Assembly: GCA_029851415.1 (NCBI GenBank)
Contig: CM056742.1
Span: 87,472,748-87,536,747, forward strand
Length of the DNA: 64,000 bases
Source of the DNA: Eretmocerus hayati
Lineage: Eukaryota > Arthropoda > Insecta > Hymenoptera > Aphelinidae
Direction of reading: 5' to 3'
This document shows, one piece after another, positions 19,102 through 31,512 of the stretch. The notes beneath the pieces were generated by a model. That model was given only the letters and a program-made list of their open reading frames with translations. It searched no databases and had not been told where the DNA came from. A program made the position numbers and the translations under genes. Position 1 is the stretch's first letter. Every line of letters starts with the position of its first letter.

Positions 19102-21003
19102 CGCACACTGGGAACATATACAAATTTTTTCCGGACCATCTCTCACAACCGAACCAGGCAAGGTTTGACGAAGTGAGTTAGCTCGATGTCTCCGCCAACT
19201 CTTCCTCTTCACAGAAAAAGTTCTCAAATTAGTGACAGATCAATATTTTTCCCGTAATATTAGCGAATCTGAATAAAAATCTGCACCCGTTAGGCTCAAG
19301 TCAACTTTAAGTCGATGTAAAGACCTGAATTTCCACTCGATCGAGGTGAAATTTTGAATACTCTCCCAGTTCGATAGGGAAAAGGAGATTATGCGGTCAA
19401 AAATGGAATTATGATGATAGTCTTATCATTATAAAGTTTTTCCATTTTTTGGCCAAAATTAATCAAATTTTATATGTATCGATAGAGAAAAATTTTTTCA
19501 ATGCAGAAATGTAATGGGCTAAACTTTCTGACTATTGGATGATATGATAAAAGGACTTTTAACCCTCTAAGAGAAGCCGACACAGAAGTAGTTGACTTTG
19601 CGGTTTGACTTTTAGAGGCCCATAAGACCGATACCATCGGTAAATCCCGACGGAAAATATAAGTCCGCAGCCAGGCTCGGGTCATAAACAACCCTCATAA
19701 AGCCATTATGAACTAACTCCAGCCAAATTCTGAATAATCGAAATAATCGAATTGCCCCCATTCTGATTGCGGAATCTGCTTGCTGATACCAGGCTGATCA
19801 ATTACAAACTTGAATGGGAGAAATCGGATAAGATTAACTATAAAAAATGATGATCGGCGATATCACTACAATCGATATGATCTTATCAGATATTGGCCGA
19901 TTTCGACCATTCGAGTTTCTAAATGATCGGCTTGATATCAGTAAGCATATTCCATTATCAGAGTGTGGTTAATCCAATTATTTTGATTAGTCAAAAATTG
20001 GATAGGAGATTCCGTAATGACCTTATGAGGGTCGTTTATTACTCAATACGGTCCCGTCTTGAGTAATAAACGACCCTCATAAAGTCATTACGGAATCTCT
20101 TATCCAACTTTTGACTAATCAAAATAATTGGATCAACCACACTCTGATAATGGAATATGCTTACTGATATCAAGCCGATCATTTAGAAACTCGAATGGTC
20201 GAAATCGGCCAATATCTGATAAGATCATATCGATTGTAGTGATATCGCCGATCATCATTTTTTATAGTTAATCTTATCCGATTTCTCCCATTCAAGTTTG
20301 TAATTGATCAGCCTGGTATCAGCAAGCAGATTCCGCAATCAGAATGGGGGCAATTCGATTATTTCGATTATTCAGAATTTGGCTGGAGTTAGTTCATAAT
20401 GGCTTTATGAGGGTTGTTTATGACCCGAGCCTGGCTGCGGACTTATATTTTCCGTCGGGATTTACCGATGGTATCGGTCTTATGGGCCTCTAAAAGTCAA
20501 ACCGCAAAGTCAACTACTTCTGTGTCGGCTTCTCTTAGAGGGTTAAAAGTCCTTTTTTCATATCATCCAATAGTCAGAAAGTTTAGCCCATTACATTTCT
20601 GCATTGAAAAAATTTTTCTCTATCGATACATATAAAATTTGATTAATTTTGGCCAAAAAATGGAAAAACTTTATAATGATAAGACTATCATTATAATTCA
20701 ATTTTTGACCGCATTATCCCCTTTTCCCTATCGAACTGGGAGAGTGTTCAAAATTTCACCTCGATCGAGTGAAAATTCGGGTCTCTACATCGACTTAAAG
20801 TTGACTTGAGCCTGACGGGTGCAGATTTTCATTCAGATTCGCTAATATTACGGGAAATATATTGATCTGTCACTAATTTGAGAACTTTTCCTGTGACGAG
20901 GAAGAGTTGGCGGAGACATCGAGCTAACTCACTTCGTCAAACCTTGCCTGGTTCGGTTGTGAGAGATGGTCCGGAAAAAATTTGTATATGTTCCCAGTGT
21001 GCG
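19102..21003. repeat. 1.9-kb near-perfect palindrome
   Basis: Two arms of 945 bp (19102-20046 and 20059-21003) are inverted copies separated by the 12-bp spacer TACGGTCCCGTC. The outer ends read CGCACACTGGGAACATATAC and its inverse. Only scattered substitutions and short indels distinguish the arms. Each arm contains a further, more diverged inverted-repeat unit of about 360 bp (right arm: 20065-20421) with ends like AACGACCCTCATAAAG. Short mirrored frames in the arms are by-products of the symmetry. Confidence 0.9.
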
Positions 21004-21284
21004 TCGTAGGGGTGCGTTAATAAATCTATCAAATTCAGAACGCGTGAAAGGCAACGAATATCCTTTAGATACGTTGTCACCGCACATAACGAGCCCAGTA
21101 GTTTGCCATGTCAACTTACTACGCTTTCCATACCACAAAAGAGCCGCTATACTACGTATGGAATCTCATGCGTCGTCGGTATTCATAGAAAGGACCATTT
21201 AATCTGTTACGCATGTGCTTCTAGTCGCACGTGATGCTTTTAATACGAAAATAGGCCTATAAACCGCCTGCGTCGCCAGCGAAT

Positions 21285-22620
21285 TCTTTCCTTGGCTTTT
21301 TAAATCGATTCTGTGGTACAAAATATGAACTTTTCACTACCTATGGGGTCCTAAAAAAATTTTCCAGGTACCTTCAACGTATATTACTTGATCCTTTTGA
21401 ATCATTTTCAACAAAAAAGTTAGGGTATTTTTTTCAATAAAATGGACTTTTCTCGAATTCGTTCAGAGATACAGAGATGTGGTTTGCGGCATTCGAAAGG
21501 TCTCAGGAAAACCTATCGAAATCGTAATGTGGAATTGATTATGATGTCTTGGGTGATTTCATCTGGCAAAAGAGTGAGAAACATAGAAGTATAAATTTCT
21601 CGAAAACCCAATTTTTCAAAATCCTGAAAATTTGATATTTTATGTAAAATCTTGTGTTCTTTTAGGAAAAAATACTCCCGAATTCCTTTTTTGCGTTCTA
21701 ACGCCTATTTTTGCCAATTATCACAAATCCATTTTCGAGGCTTTTGGAAATTGTCTGTTCTCTGCGCATGCGCTGAAACTTGGATCCTTGACACCAATTC
21801 CATTGGAAAGCCAAGAAAATTTCCTTCAAAATGACCACTTGTCGAAGTCAATTTCATGCGTTTGAACCGAATCTACAACGTATGAAAGATGATCCTCCAG
21901 CTCGAGTGCGACACATCGAAGGACGCCATCGAACGGGCGCAGGCGTGGATTTTCCTTACTGTTGTTTCCAGTACCTCCGACCCACCTCTGAGGAACTATC
22001 AAGATTCCTTGGTCCTTTGAACGTTGCAACTTTGGCTCAAATACATGGAATTGACTTCGGCAGGTGGTCGTTTTGAAAGAATTTTTCTTGGCTTTCCAAT
22101 GAAATTGGTTCCGAGGATCCAAGATTCTGCGCATGCGCAGAAAACAGACGATTTCCTGAAGCCTGGAAAATGGATTTGTGATAATTGGCAAAAATAGGTG
22201 TTAGAACGCAGGAAAGGAATTCGGGACTATTTATTTCTGAAAGGGCACAACATTTTACATTAAATATCGAATTTTCAGAATTTTAATGAATTGGGTTTTC
22301 GAGAAATTTAATCTTCTATGCATTTTACTCTTCTGCCCGATAAAATCACCCAAGACATCAAAATCAACTCCACAAGACCGATTTCGATAGGTTTTTTGAA
22401 GATCTTTCGAATGCCGCGAACTGCATCTCTGATACTTCGAACGAATTCGAGAAAAATTCATTTTATTGAAAAGAATACCCTAACTTTTTTGTTGAAAAGC
22501 ATTCAAAAGGATAGAGTAATGTACGTTGAAGGTACCTGGAAAATTTTCTTGGGGCCCCATTGGTGGTGAAAAGTTTATATTTTGTACCATAGAATCGAAT
22601 GAAAAAGTCAAGAAAAAAAT
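21285..22620. repeat. Foldback element, ~1.3 kb
   Basis: Inverted arms at about 21285-21888 and 22018-22620, roughly 85-90% alike, flank a unique loop of about 130 bp. Shared landmarks are GGTACCTTCAACGTA, CCAAGACATCA and GCGCATGCGC. It is older than the neighbouring 1.9-kb palindrome by divergence. No coding motif. Confidence 0.85.
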
Positions 22621-22697
22621 TTGAGACATGACCATTTTTCGTAGGTCTTTTTCGCGCGGAACTACTCATATATGGCTTTTGATCATCTGGTGATAGA

Positions 22698-22772
22698 AGC
22701 TGCGGTAGCCGAGTGGTTAGCGTGCTCGCGTTCTGTTTTGCCGTTCTGAGTTCGAGTCCCAGTCGGGCTGAA
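22698..22772 (+). other. tRNA-like sequence (pseudogene or SINE head)
   Basis: It contains an A-box-like TAGCCGAGTGGTTAGCG and a B-box-like GAGTTCGAGTCCC with normal spacing, followed by a T run that could terminate Pol III transcription. The acceptor and T stems do not pair properly, so it is not an intact tRNA. A tRNA-derived SINE 5' end or a tRNA pseudogene would both fit. Confidence 0.55.
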
Positions 22773-23123
22773 TTTTTTTTTTCTTTATTTCATAGGTCAT
22801 GCTGGTATCTTTTTTTTTCAAGCGTTCTACAATAAAAATTGTTTCACAGCCAAATAAAGCCCGTGCCCTACTCTTTTGTGTCAGCAACGCAAGAGATGCT
22901 CATAATGTACTGCACCTAATGGTGACAAGATTCATCAAATTAAAATCGAGCATATAAATGAGCGGAAGCCCTCATATAAAGAACAATGGCATGGACAATT
23001 TCAGGTCGTATATGTGTCGTATGAGCCAATTTTTCTAAGCCGGACGTTTCATAAAAATTGTGTAGCTTTTATGAATAATGCATCCTTTCTAATGGGTATG
23101 ATGAAATATTAAAATGGAATCAT
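22773..23123. other. No gene seen
   Basis: AT-rich sequence between the tRNA-like segment and the satellite array. Nothing recognised. Confidence 0.4.
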
Positions 23124-25806
23124 TAAGTTATGAAGATATAATTTTTTCGGTCTTTGCGAGTTAAAGTCAGCAGATATTGCTGACGTTTTTGGCATCAATC
23201 GAGAATGGATTTTACTCCACTCTCGATCAATGCACCTTTAGAGCCTCGTATGGTTCCGAGGATGCATCTAAAGGATTTTGATGGGAAGAAATGAAAAGTA
23301 AAGATGAGAAATGAGAAACTTTATGAAAAATTTGGATTCTACGCTGATATTATGCGTGTTTCGCCCTTCTCTCATTGCTTGGGCTTTTCAAAGTGGGGGA
23401 AGAGCAATGGAAGTTTACCACTGACACGCGGCTCAAGTGGCCGAATGTTCGATGGTTTGAACGCCCTTATATACGAAAGTTCATCTTCGTTAAGCGCTTG
23501 CGAGGAAGGTCATTTTAACCCGCTATTTCCACTCGATTTCTCAACATTTTTACTTTGGCAGCTCTTCGGCCTTCTGCCGGAGATATATGTAATTAATTTT
23601 GACACTCGATCGATATGATCGGATATCGTATTTATCACTCGCGGGAATTTCAAATTATGAAGATATAGTTTTTTCGGTCTTTGCGAGTTAAGGTCAGCAG
23701 ATATTGCTGACGTTTTTGGGATCAATCGAGAATGGATTAACTCGCAAAGACCGAGAGAATTTTATCTTCATAATTTGAGATTCCCGCGAGTGATAAATAC
23801 AATATCCGATCATATCGATCGAGTGTCAAAATTAATTACATATATCTCCGGCAGAAGGCCGAAGAGCTGCCAAAGTAAAAGTGTTGAGAAATCAAATGGA
23901 AATAGCGGGTTAAAATGACCTTTCTCGCAAGCGCTTAACGAAGATGAACTTTCGTATATAAAGGCGTTCAAACCATCGAACATTCGGCCACTTGAGCCGC
24001 GTGTCAGTGGTAAACTTTCATTGCTCTTCCACCTCTTCGAAAAGCCCGAGCAATGAGAGAAGGGCGAAACACGCATAATATCAGCGTAGAATCCCAATTT
24101 TTCATAAAGTTTCTCATTTCTCATCTTCAATTTTGATTCCTTCCCATCAAAATCCTTTAGATGCATCCTCGGAACCATACGAGGCGCTAAAGTTGCATTG
24201 ATCGAAAATGGAGTAAAATCCATTCTCGATTGATGCCAAAAACGTCAGCAATATCTGCTGACTTTGACTCGCAAAGACCGAAAAAATTATATCTTCATAA
24301 TTCGAAATTCCCGCGAGTAATAAATACGATATCCGATCATATCGATCGAGTGTCAGAATCAATCACACATATCTCCGACAGAAGGCCGAAGAGCTGCCAA
24401 AGTAAAAATGTTGAGAAATCAAATGGAAATAGCGGGTTAGAATGACCTTTTCTCGGAAGCGCTTAACGAAGATGAACTTTCGTTACAAGGGCGTTCAAAC
24501 CATGGAACATTCGGCCACTTGGGTCGCGTGTCAGAGGTAAACTTTCATTGCTCTTCCACCACTTTGGGAAGCCCGAGCAATGAGAGAAGGGCGAAACACG
24601 CATAATATCAGCGTGGGATCCAAATTTTTCATGAAGTTTCTCATTTCTCATCTTTACTTTTCATTCCTTCCCATCAAAATCCTTTAGATGCATCCTCGGA
24701 ACCATACGAGGCGCTAAAGTTGCATTGATCGAAAATGGAGTAAAATCCATTCTCGATTGATGCCAAAAACGTCAGCAATATCTGCTGACTTTAACTCGCA
24801 AAGACCGAAAAAATTATATCTTCATAATTTGAAATTCCCGCGAGTGATAAATACGATATCCGATCATACCGATCGAGTGTCAGAATTGATTACATATATC
24901 TCCGGCAGAAGGCCGAAGAGCTGTCAAAGTAAAAATGTTGAGAAATCAAATGGAAATAGCGGGTTAAAATGACCTTTCTCGGAAGCGCTTAACGAAGATG
25001 AACTTTCGTATGTAAGGGCGTTCAAACCATCGAACATTCGGCCACTTGAGCCGCGTGTCAGTGGTAAACTTTCATTGCTCTTCCACCACTTTGGAAAGCC
25101 CGAGCAATGAGAGAAGGGCAAAACACGCATAATATCAGCGTAGGATCCAAATTTTTCATGAAGTTTCCCATTTCTCATCTTTACTTTTCATTCCTTCCCA
25201 TCAAAATCCTTTAGATGCATCCTCGGAACCATACGAGGCTCTAGAGGTGCATTGATCGAGAGTGGAGTAAAATCCATTCTCGATTGATGCCAAAAACGTC
25301 AGCAATATCTGCTGACTTTAACTCGCAAAGACCGAAAAAATTATATCTTCATAATTTGAAATTCCCGCGAGTGATAAATACGATATCCGATCATATCGAT
25401 CGAGTGTCAAAATTAATTACATATATCTCCGGCAGAAGGCCGAAGAGCTGCCAAAGTAAAAGTGTTGAGAAATCAAATGGAAATAGCGGGTTAAAATGAC
25501 TTTTCTCGCAAGCGCTTAACGAAGATGAACTTTCGTATATAAGGGCGTTCAAACCATCGAACATTCGGCCACTTGAGCCGCGTGTCAGTGGTAAACTTTC
25601 ATTGCTCTTCCCCCACTTTGGAAAGCCCGAGCAACGAGAGATGGGCGAAACACGCATAATATCAGCGTAGAATCCAAATTTTTCATGAAGTTTCTCATTT
25701 CTCATCTTTACTTTTCATTCCTTCCCATCAAAATCCTTTAGATGCATCCTCGGAACCATACGAGGCTCTAAAGGTGCATTGATCGAGAGTCGAGTGTCGG
25801 AATCAT
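23124..25806. repeat. 527-bp satellite array, four units plus one inverted unit
   Basis: Units begin at ACTCGCAAAGACCG at about 23740, 24267, 24794 and 25320, a period of 527 bp. An additional unit at about 23124-23735 lies in the opposite orientation, so the array has one internal inversion point near 23738. Units share GTCAGCAATATCTGCTGAC (a dyad) and TTCGTATATAAGG. Open frames of 71 and about 104 codons recur on opposite strands in the copies, but codon-level conservation is explained by copying of the unit. No known domain. Confidence 0.9.
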
Positions 25807-26056
25807 TAAGCTTCGCACGATGATTAAATAAGTCCGAATTGAAGATCAATGTCTATACAGTATCATATTAATGCAATCATTGACGAAATTCTTAAAAATG
25901 GACCTATAATAATTTCGCTGAATTTTTCTTCTTTCATGAATAACACAGGCCCACAAAAAGAAAAGAGCACCCGTACCCAGCGACCGGACCCATGGATTCC
26001 TTTTTGTTTCAATGGACTCACTAATCCTGAAGATTGTTTTGGTGATTACTCATTTT

Positions 26057-26560
26057 GATCCGTTTTCCGCTCGATTGTATGCTGCTATTCTCAGTTCTAA
26101 TAATTTATCTTGTACAATGAAGTCTTTGTCCTGCTGTACGTTAAAAAATGCTAGTTTGTCGTTATAATTTATTGAGTTCGAATTGTTCGATGCTTCTAAT
26201 TTTCCTAACTCTTCTAATAGAAACTTTGGGCTGCGTTTCTCATTCTTACCGTATATTTCATTTGTTGAGGTCGAATCTTCTTCAATAGCTTTGACATAAT
26301 CTCTAAAATTTTTTAGGGTAATTTCTGCACTGGTTATAGCTTTCCTTAGGTCATGATTGTCATACAGATAAATTCTTACATAGTTCTGAATCCGATTCGT
26401 TAATGGATCTACCTTATCTAATGTTTCTAAATAACGACAAAAGTTAATACTCTGAAGTATTGTCTATTGTGGCCCTTGGGAATGAACGTCTTCAAGTTTT
26501 TCAAAAATAATTCCGGCTCGCGTATCTAATTCATGAAAAATCGGTCTACTGTTCAAGGCT
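26057..26560 (-). pseudogene. Fragment resembling an insect retroelement envelope (F-type), broken
   Basis: A frame with no internal stop for about 137 codons (26470 down to 26057) is preceded in frame by a TAG and about 23 more codons. The N-terminal part has the pattern AGIIFEKLEDV, as seen near the start of baculovirus-F-like envelope proteins of errantiviruses and some BEL elements. The rest is helical and Asn/Lys/Glu-rich. No signal peptide, cleavage site or membrane anchor can be assigned. It has stops at both ends, no flanking pol and no LTR, so it is an inert relic. The family assignment is tentative. Confidence 0.35.
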
Positions 26561-26602
26561 TGCGTAATTTATCCGTCCTAATCTGGGAAATCGTCGTTGT
26601 AC

Positions 26603-27494
26603 CCCCGCACAGTGGGGCTAAAAATCGATTTCGGGACAAGATTCAGCGCCACGCGAATCCTCAATCAATCGAAATGATTCGAACGGGATCGTTCCCGTCT
26701 TTTGACACTGTACAAGATCCCTTCCCGGAGAAGTTGATTCGGGGAGCTGCGGAGTCACATGATCGTGTTGGTCGATCAACCAAAAATCGTCGAAAATCGA
26801 GTCTCCTCGATCCTGGCGGCAATGTACGATTTTCTGGTTGGGCCCAAAATACATGTTCCTGGTCCCACTTGATAAGGGAAATACTCTCATCATTGCAGAA
26901 CTCCGGCAACCTAACTTTAAATCAGGATTTCAGGCTCAACTACCTTGGTAATAAACCCCAATCATCAAAAATTGACTTTCTTCGATCCTGGCGGTAATGT
27001 ACGGGGTTTTAAGCGGGCTCAAATCATAAGTTAGAGATACACAATATGTGAGCCCATGTCACAAGAATGCGCGAGCTTCATCCAAGGGCTTCAGAACTCT
27101 GCAATATCTCCCTCACTCACTTAGTACTCGAATATCATCGATATCCACGACCTCTTGGAGTATACGTCGATGGAGCATCACAAAATGTTCCTCCAAGGAG
27201 TCAACTCGACCTCAAATGCTTTTCGAACACCCCCACCTGGATTTGGAAATGATTGCAGTAAGAAGGACCTATTTATCACTCATCAGTACAAACTGATACT
27301 TCTTGTTTTTCGTCTTGAACGCCCTTCAACACGATCCTGGGCCTCCAGAGCTTCCCGAATTTTATTCTCCGGGCAGGTATCTTGTAGAGTAAGGAAAAAC
27401 GAAGAAAAGCCCGTTTGAATGGTTTCGATCGGTTTAGAATTCGCGTGGCGCTGAATCTTGTCCCGAAATCGGTTTTTAGCCCCACTGTGCCCCG
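26603..27494. mobile_element. Transib-like non-autonomous element with CACAGTG ends
   Basis: The element proper is 26608-27489. Both ends begin CACAGTGGGGCTAAAAA and stay similar for about 80 bp (CGATTTCGGGACAAGATTC, CAGCGCCACGCGAAT). It is flanked on both sides by CCCCG (26603-26607 and 27490-27494), a 5-bp GC-rich target duplication. Transib elements make 5-bp GC-rich duplications and have ends related to the RAG recombination signal heptamer CACAGTG. There is no transposase inside, so it would depend on a partner in trans. Confidence 0.65.
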
Positions 27495-28269
27495 CTCGTC
27501 AATCGGATGAATATTACTTCAATCCAGTCTGAATCCGACGATCAGATATGTCATCGAGATCTCCATCCGGGCCGATATGGAGGAACGATCTTGAACCAGA
27601 ACTAGTCAATCCAGATCAATGATATTTCAATCCGCAGGTCTGAGCTGCTCGGTCCGGTTCTATCCACTCTCAATCCATCGTCAAATTTTCTAACAGAATT
27701 TGTATTCGTACCGAACTGGGGAATCATATGCAACGTGGAACGTTGCAGCACGTTTCGTCTCGCCTCACAGAAGCTCTCGTCATCACCTCGGGCAAAGTAA
27801 ATCGAGGTCTAACCTTTTTGTCTTCCACTTTTTGTCGAGGTTTGCCCGAGGTGATGAAAAGGAGACGACGATAGCATTTGAATGAGCCAGTAGCTCCCGT
27901 CACCAGCGTGGTAGCAGCACTTTCCAGCCCATCAAGCTGGGTGGCGCGGCGCTTGCGCGGGCTGGAGGAAGCCGCGCCGCGCGTCGCCGGCCGGCAATCT
28001 CAGGATGGCGGCCGCCTCATGCAGACCTCCCTGTACTCCGTTACTCTAAAATTCGCCACGTTTGCTCCAGGAATCAGCCCAGTAAGGGCCTAGTGATCGC
28101 GCCGCGTGTGGGGTGTAGGGAATTTCGTGAGTGAAACAGAGTGTATACGACCAGACTTGTGCCAGCACCTGCTGACACGCGGGCTCCCCACACTACCGCA
28201 TCTCGCCCAGGGCGACCACATCTTAGAGGGTGACCCGGTCTGGGCTAATGACGAGAGAGAAAGAGAGAG
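27495..28269. other. No gene recognised; CpG-rich patch and a hairpin
   Basis: 27880-28090 is strongly CpG-rich, unlike its AT-rich surroundings, and could be a promoter fragment or a GC-rich element. A 71-codon frame there has no recognisable motif. A hairpin lies at 27780-27857. Confidence 0.35.
27780..27857. repeat. Perfect 17-bp inverted repeat, 44-nt loop
   Basis: TCATCACCTCGGGCAAA (27780-27796) and its exact inverse (27841-27857). The stem is perfect, but pairing does not continue into the loop, so it is a poor miRNA precursor. Confidence 0.7.
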
Positions 28270-28678
28270 AGATTGATTGATTGATTGATTCCCTTTATTC
28301 GCCCGGAGGCAAGAGTAAAAATACAGTTACATGAAATATATATATAACGGTCATGATCAACATATAAATACTATAGAATTTGTCATTTTGGTCAGGGGGA
28401 TTTCATTCATCACAGGAAGTGACTAGTCATTGAAAGGCATCGAGAGATGCAAACGAGTAAAATGAATTAGGAAATGGATCAAGGTACATCAGTACAGATA
28501 AAAAGACACGGTCCCGGAAACTATCACAGATTCGAGAGTTATGTGACAGGGAAGCCACGCATAACTCAACTAAAACTATAAAAAGAATAATTGAAAAGAG
28601 CCCAAGCCTAGCAAAGACTAGAGTACTGTTTCTGGTCCACATCAGTCCTCTGGGAGGGTTGCGACAAGAAAAATTCTT

Positions 28679-31482
28679 TTAGAGCGTCTTTGAAAAGTGA
28701 AATTTTTTGAATTTGCCGAAAGCCCGGAAGGAGAAAGTTCCACAAATGAGCACATTGGACCTGGAAGATCTTCTTCCATATTCAAGTCTCATGTTGGGAA
28801 CTTCGAGTACCCGCTCTTCTGGATCACCCCGTGCGGGGCGTTCGGATTGGTACCTGGTAAACATCGCAGCTAGGTAGCCAGGTTCTCCTAAGTGCATGAT
28901 CTTATGCATCAAGAGAGCTGCGAAGTACATTCTCCGCGAATCAGTACGTAACCAACCCAACCGCTCCCTAGAAGGGGTGATGTGCTCGTCTCTCCTAAGA
29001 TCAAGAATATATCTCACACATGAATTGCTTAGTCTCTGTACCCGTTGCCGCTGTTCGTCCGTGGCGTCGAGGTACACGACCGCGCAATAATCTAGGTGCG
29101 GCTGAACCAATGACTCAACTAGGCGAATTTGGAGAGGTCTAATGATACATGCCCTAAAAAACCGCAGACTATATAGGGCTCTGTTGACTTTCTTAGTTAC
29201 TTGGTCAATGTGAGGTTTCCATGTCAATTCACTGCCAAGTGTAACACCAAGACTCACGACCGTATCACTGAACGGGATGAACTTTCCTTCCTGTATCTCA
29301 ACCCCTGGCAAGTCCATTCTCTTCAGATCTTTGATATTCCTCTCCGAACTGAAGTAGATTGCCTTGATCTTGCCAGCGTTGAGACACAGGCCGGAATTTC
29401 TGGCCCACTCGGCAACTAGTCATCCTATTTCTCCCAGCCGAGCAATACCTCCCCTGATCTTATATTTCTCGATTTGGAGATAAATTTGGAGATCATCTGC
29501 ATAAAATAGATGATGTACCGACTTTCCGTCTAGCAAGCCAGCCAGGTCATTCACATACAAGCTGAAGAGGAGAGGCCCAAGAACAGACCCCTGTGGAACA
29601 CCCAGATTGGTTTCGAGCCAATCATATTTGCCTACTTTAGAAGTGATTTGTTGGGTGCGACCCTGTGAATATGATTTTATCCACAGAAGCGCCGATCTTG
29701 AGAAGCCAAGATGTCGTAGCTTCCTCAACAGCTAAGATGGTGAGATTGTGTCAAAAGCTTTGCTAAAATCGAATAGTAGGAGCAGAGCGATCTTCTTTCT
29801 GTCTATACCTACTCTGATGTCATCGGTCAATTTTAACAAAGCTGTCTGAGTGCTATGGTGTTGCCTAAAACCAGTCTGGAAGCGATCAAGTCTCTTCTCG
29901 ATTTTCAAATACTCCATGATTTGGTCATGTGCGATTTTTTCCGGAACCTTGGAGAGGAAGCACAGCAACGCTATAGGACGGAAGTCCGAGACCGTTGATC
30001 GAGCAGCAGTTTTCTTTAGTGCGATCAGCTGCGCTTGCTTTCAAGCCTCAGGAAGAATGCCATGAGCGATGAGATCACCAAAGCCGGAAGAGCTTCCGCT
30101 ATCACGCTTCGGGGTATCCCATCCGCTCCACGGGCCTGTGAGAAGAAATGTTTGATAGCAAGGACTACATCACTGAATTTTGTGGGCTCAAATTTAAACC
30201 CCTCCTCCGGTGCCGACTCAATATCGTCCATTGCTTCATTAATATTTCCGTGGGGTGAAACGGAAACTCCCGCAAAGTGTGCGTTCAACTCTTCCGGTGT
30301 GAAGCCATGAAGTTCCTCCTCTTTGCTCTTAGGCAAGAGGCCGAGATTGCGCATCTCCTTCCAAACGTTCTTCTTCCGATCAAGAGCATCTGACAAATGG
30401 GTTTGAATGAAGAAGTTATGCTCTTGTTCAATGCGCAAGTCGACCTCTTTGCTGAGCCGAAAGTATTCATTTTGAAGCTCAGGACACTTGCCCTGGTTAC
30501 GTTGAGTCCGTTCCCAGCGCCTGCGCGCCGCGTCTCGCTTATCCATGAGTGTCCTTACCTCAGGACCAATCCAAGGAGCGTCATTTCTACGCGGATTAAT
30601 GGTTTTTTCAGGTGCCAATTCATCTATAACGGTCTGTGAATTTTTATTTAAGCAGTGAATTGCATCTCCCAAACTGGTTTCGGCGTTTTCAAGAGCCGCC
30701 CAGTCACAGCAAAGCAATCGGTCATTCAATATCTCCGGAGTAATGTGAGGAAAATCCCTGTAGGTGAAGGAATTTTTCGGCGGAGTGGGAGTAAAGACGT
30801 TGATGGTGACGTCAATGACCGAGTGCCTGCCGAAACTGGGCAGGAGTCTGTTTTGAAAATCAGTAATGATGTCATTGTCATCTACATAAATGTGATCGAT
30901 CCATGTATGAGATGTATTGGGGGTGTGTTGGTGAGTCGGTCTATGCTGCACTATCTGCAAGGCAAGTTCTTCTGTCAGTGCAGTGAGTGTCTTGGTGTCG
31001 GGATGAGCAGTGTCTAACAAATCCGCGTTCAGATCACCCATTACAATTTTATGATTGCAATCGCCACACAGCGGGCGTAATGAGCCAAACAGCCCGTCAT
31101 CCTTCTGCAGGGCGATTTTTGGGGGTCTGTAGATCACTACGACGAATATTGGCGAGGAGTTACCTTGCTGTATGCTACAGAAAAGAAATCCAAGCACGCC
31201 AGGTTTCCCTGGCCCAGAAGTATTTGATGAAATCATCTCTTTAACTTTGAAGTCATTGCGCACATACAAGGCAACCCCACCACCCTCCCGGTTGCGATCC
31301 TGTCACGTCAATGAAAAACCTGGAATCTGAACGAGACTGTCATCCACAAACTCATCTAGCTTCGACTCAGCCACCCCGAATAGATGGTAGGAGGGATCGT
31401 TAGCTACGAGCAAGCGTAGATGCTCAATCTTATCTGTCAGTGAGTTAAGGTCGATAAATCTCGCTTTCAAGGAACTGCTCAT
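28679..31482 (-). pseudogene. LINE ORF2: endonuclease and reverse transcriptase, with stops
   Basis: The frame starts at the ATG at 31482 (MSSSLKARFIDLNSL). The APE-type endonuclease shows AESKLDE, GDLNADLL, WIDHIYV and RHSVIDV. The RT shows TGFRQHHSTQTALL, FDFSKAFDTI, GVPQGSVLGPLLF and the catalytic FYADD. The C-terminal part has LVQPHLDYCAVVY and QRLSNSCVRYI, typical of CR1/L2-like LINEs. Lesions: a TGA in the endonuclease at about 31303, a frame change near 30030, a TAG at about 29730 and a TGA at about 29419. The enzyme would nick DNA and prime reverse transcription at the target, but this copy cannot make it. Confidence 0.85.
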
Positions 31483-31512
31483 CCCTCGTCGCTCTTCAGC
31501 AGCCGTATCTAG

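Noticed and set aside
19470..20635. Two identical 73-codon frames
   Set aside because: They are mirror copies in the palindrome arms, not independent genes.
22698..22772. Functional tRNA gene
   Set aside because: A and B boxes are present, but the acceptor and T stems do not pair, so only tRNA-like sequence is reported.
23304..25705. 71- and 104-codon frames repeated in the satellite, as possible small proteins
   Set aside because: They lie on opposite strands of the same repeat and are copied with it. No ATG context, domain or codon-level constraint can be shown.
28270..28292. Telomere-like or simple (GATT)n satellite
   Set aside because: It is the tetranucleotide 3' tail of the adjacent CR1/L2-type LINE.
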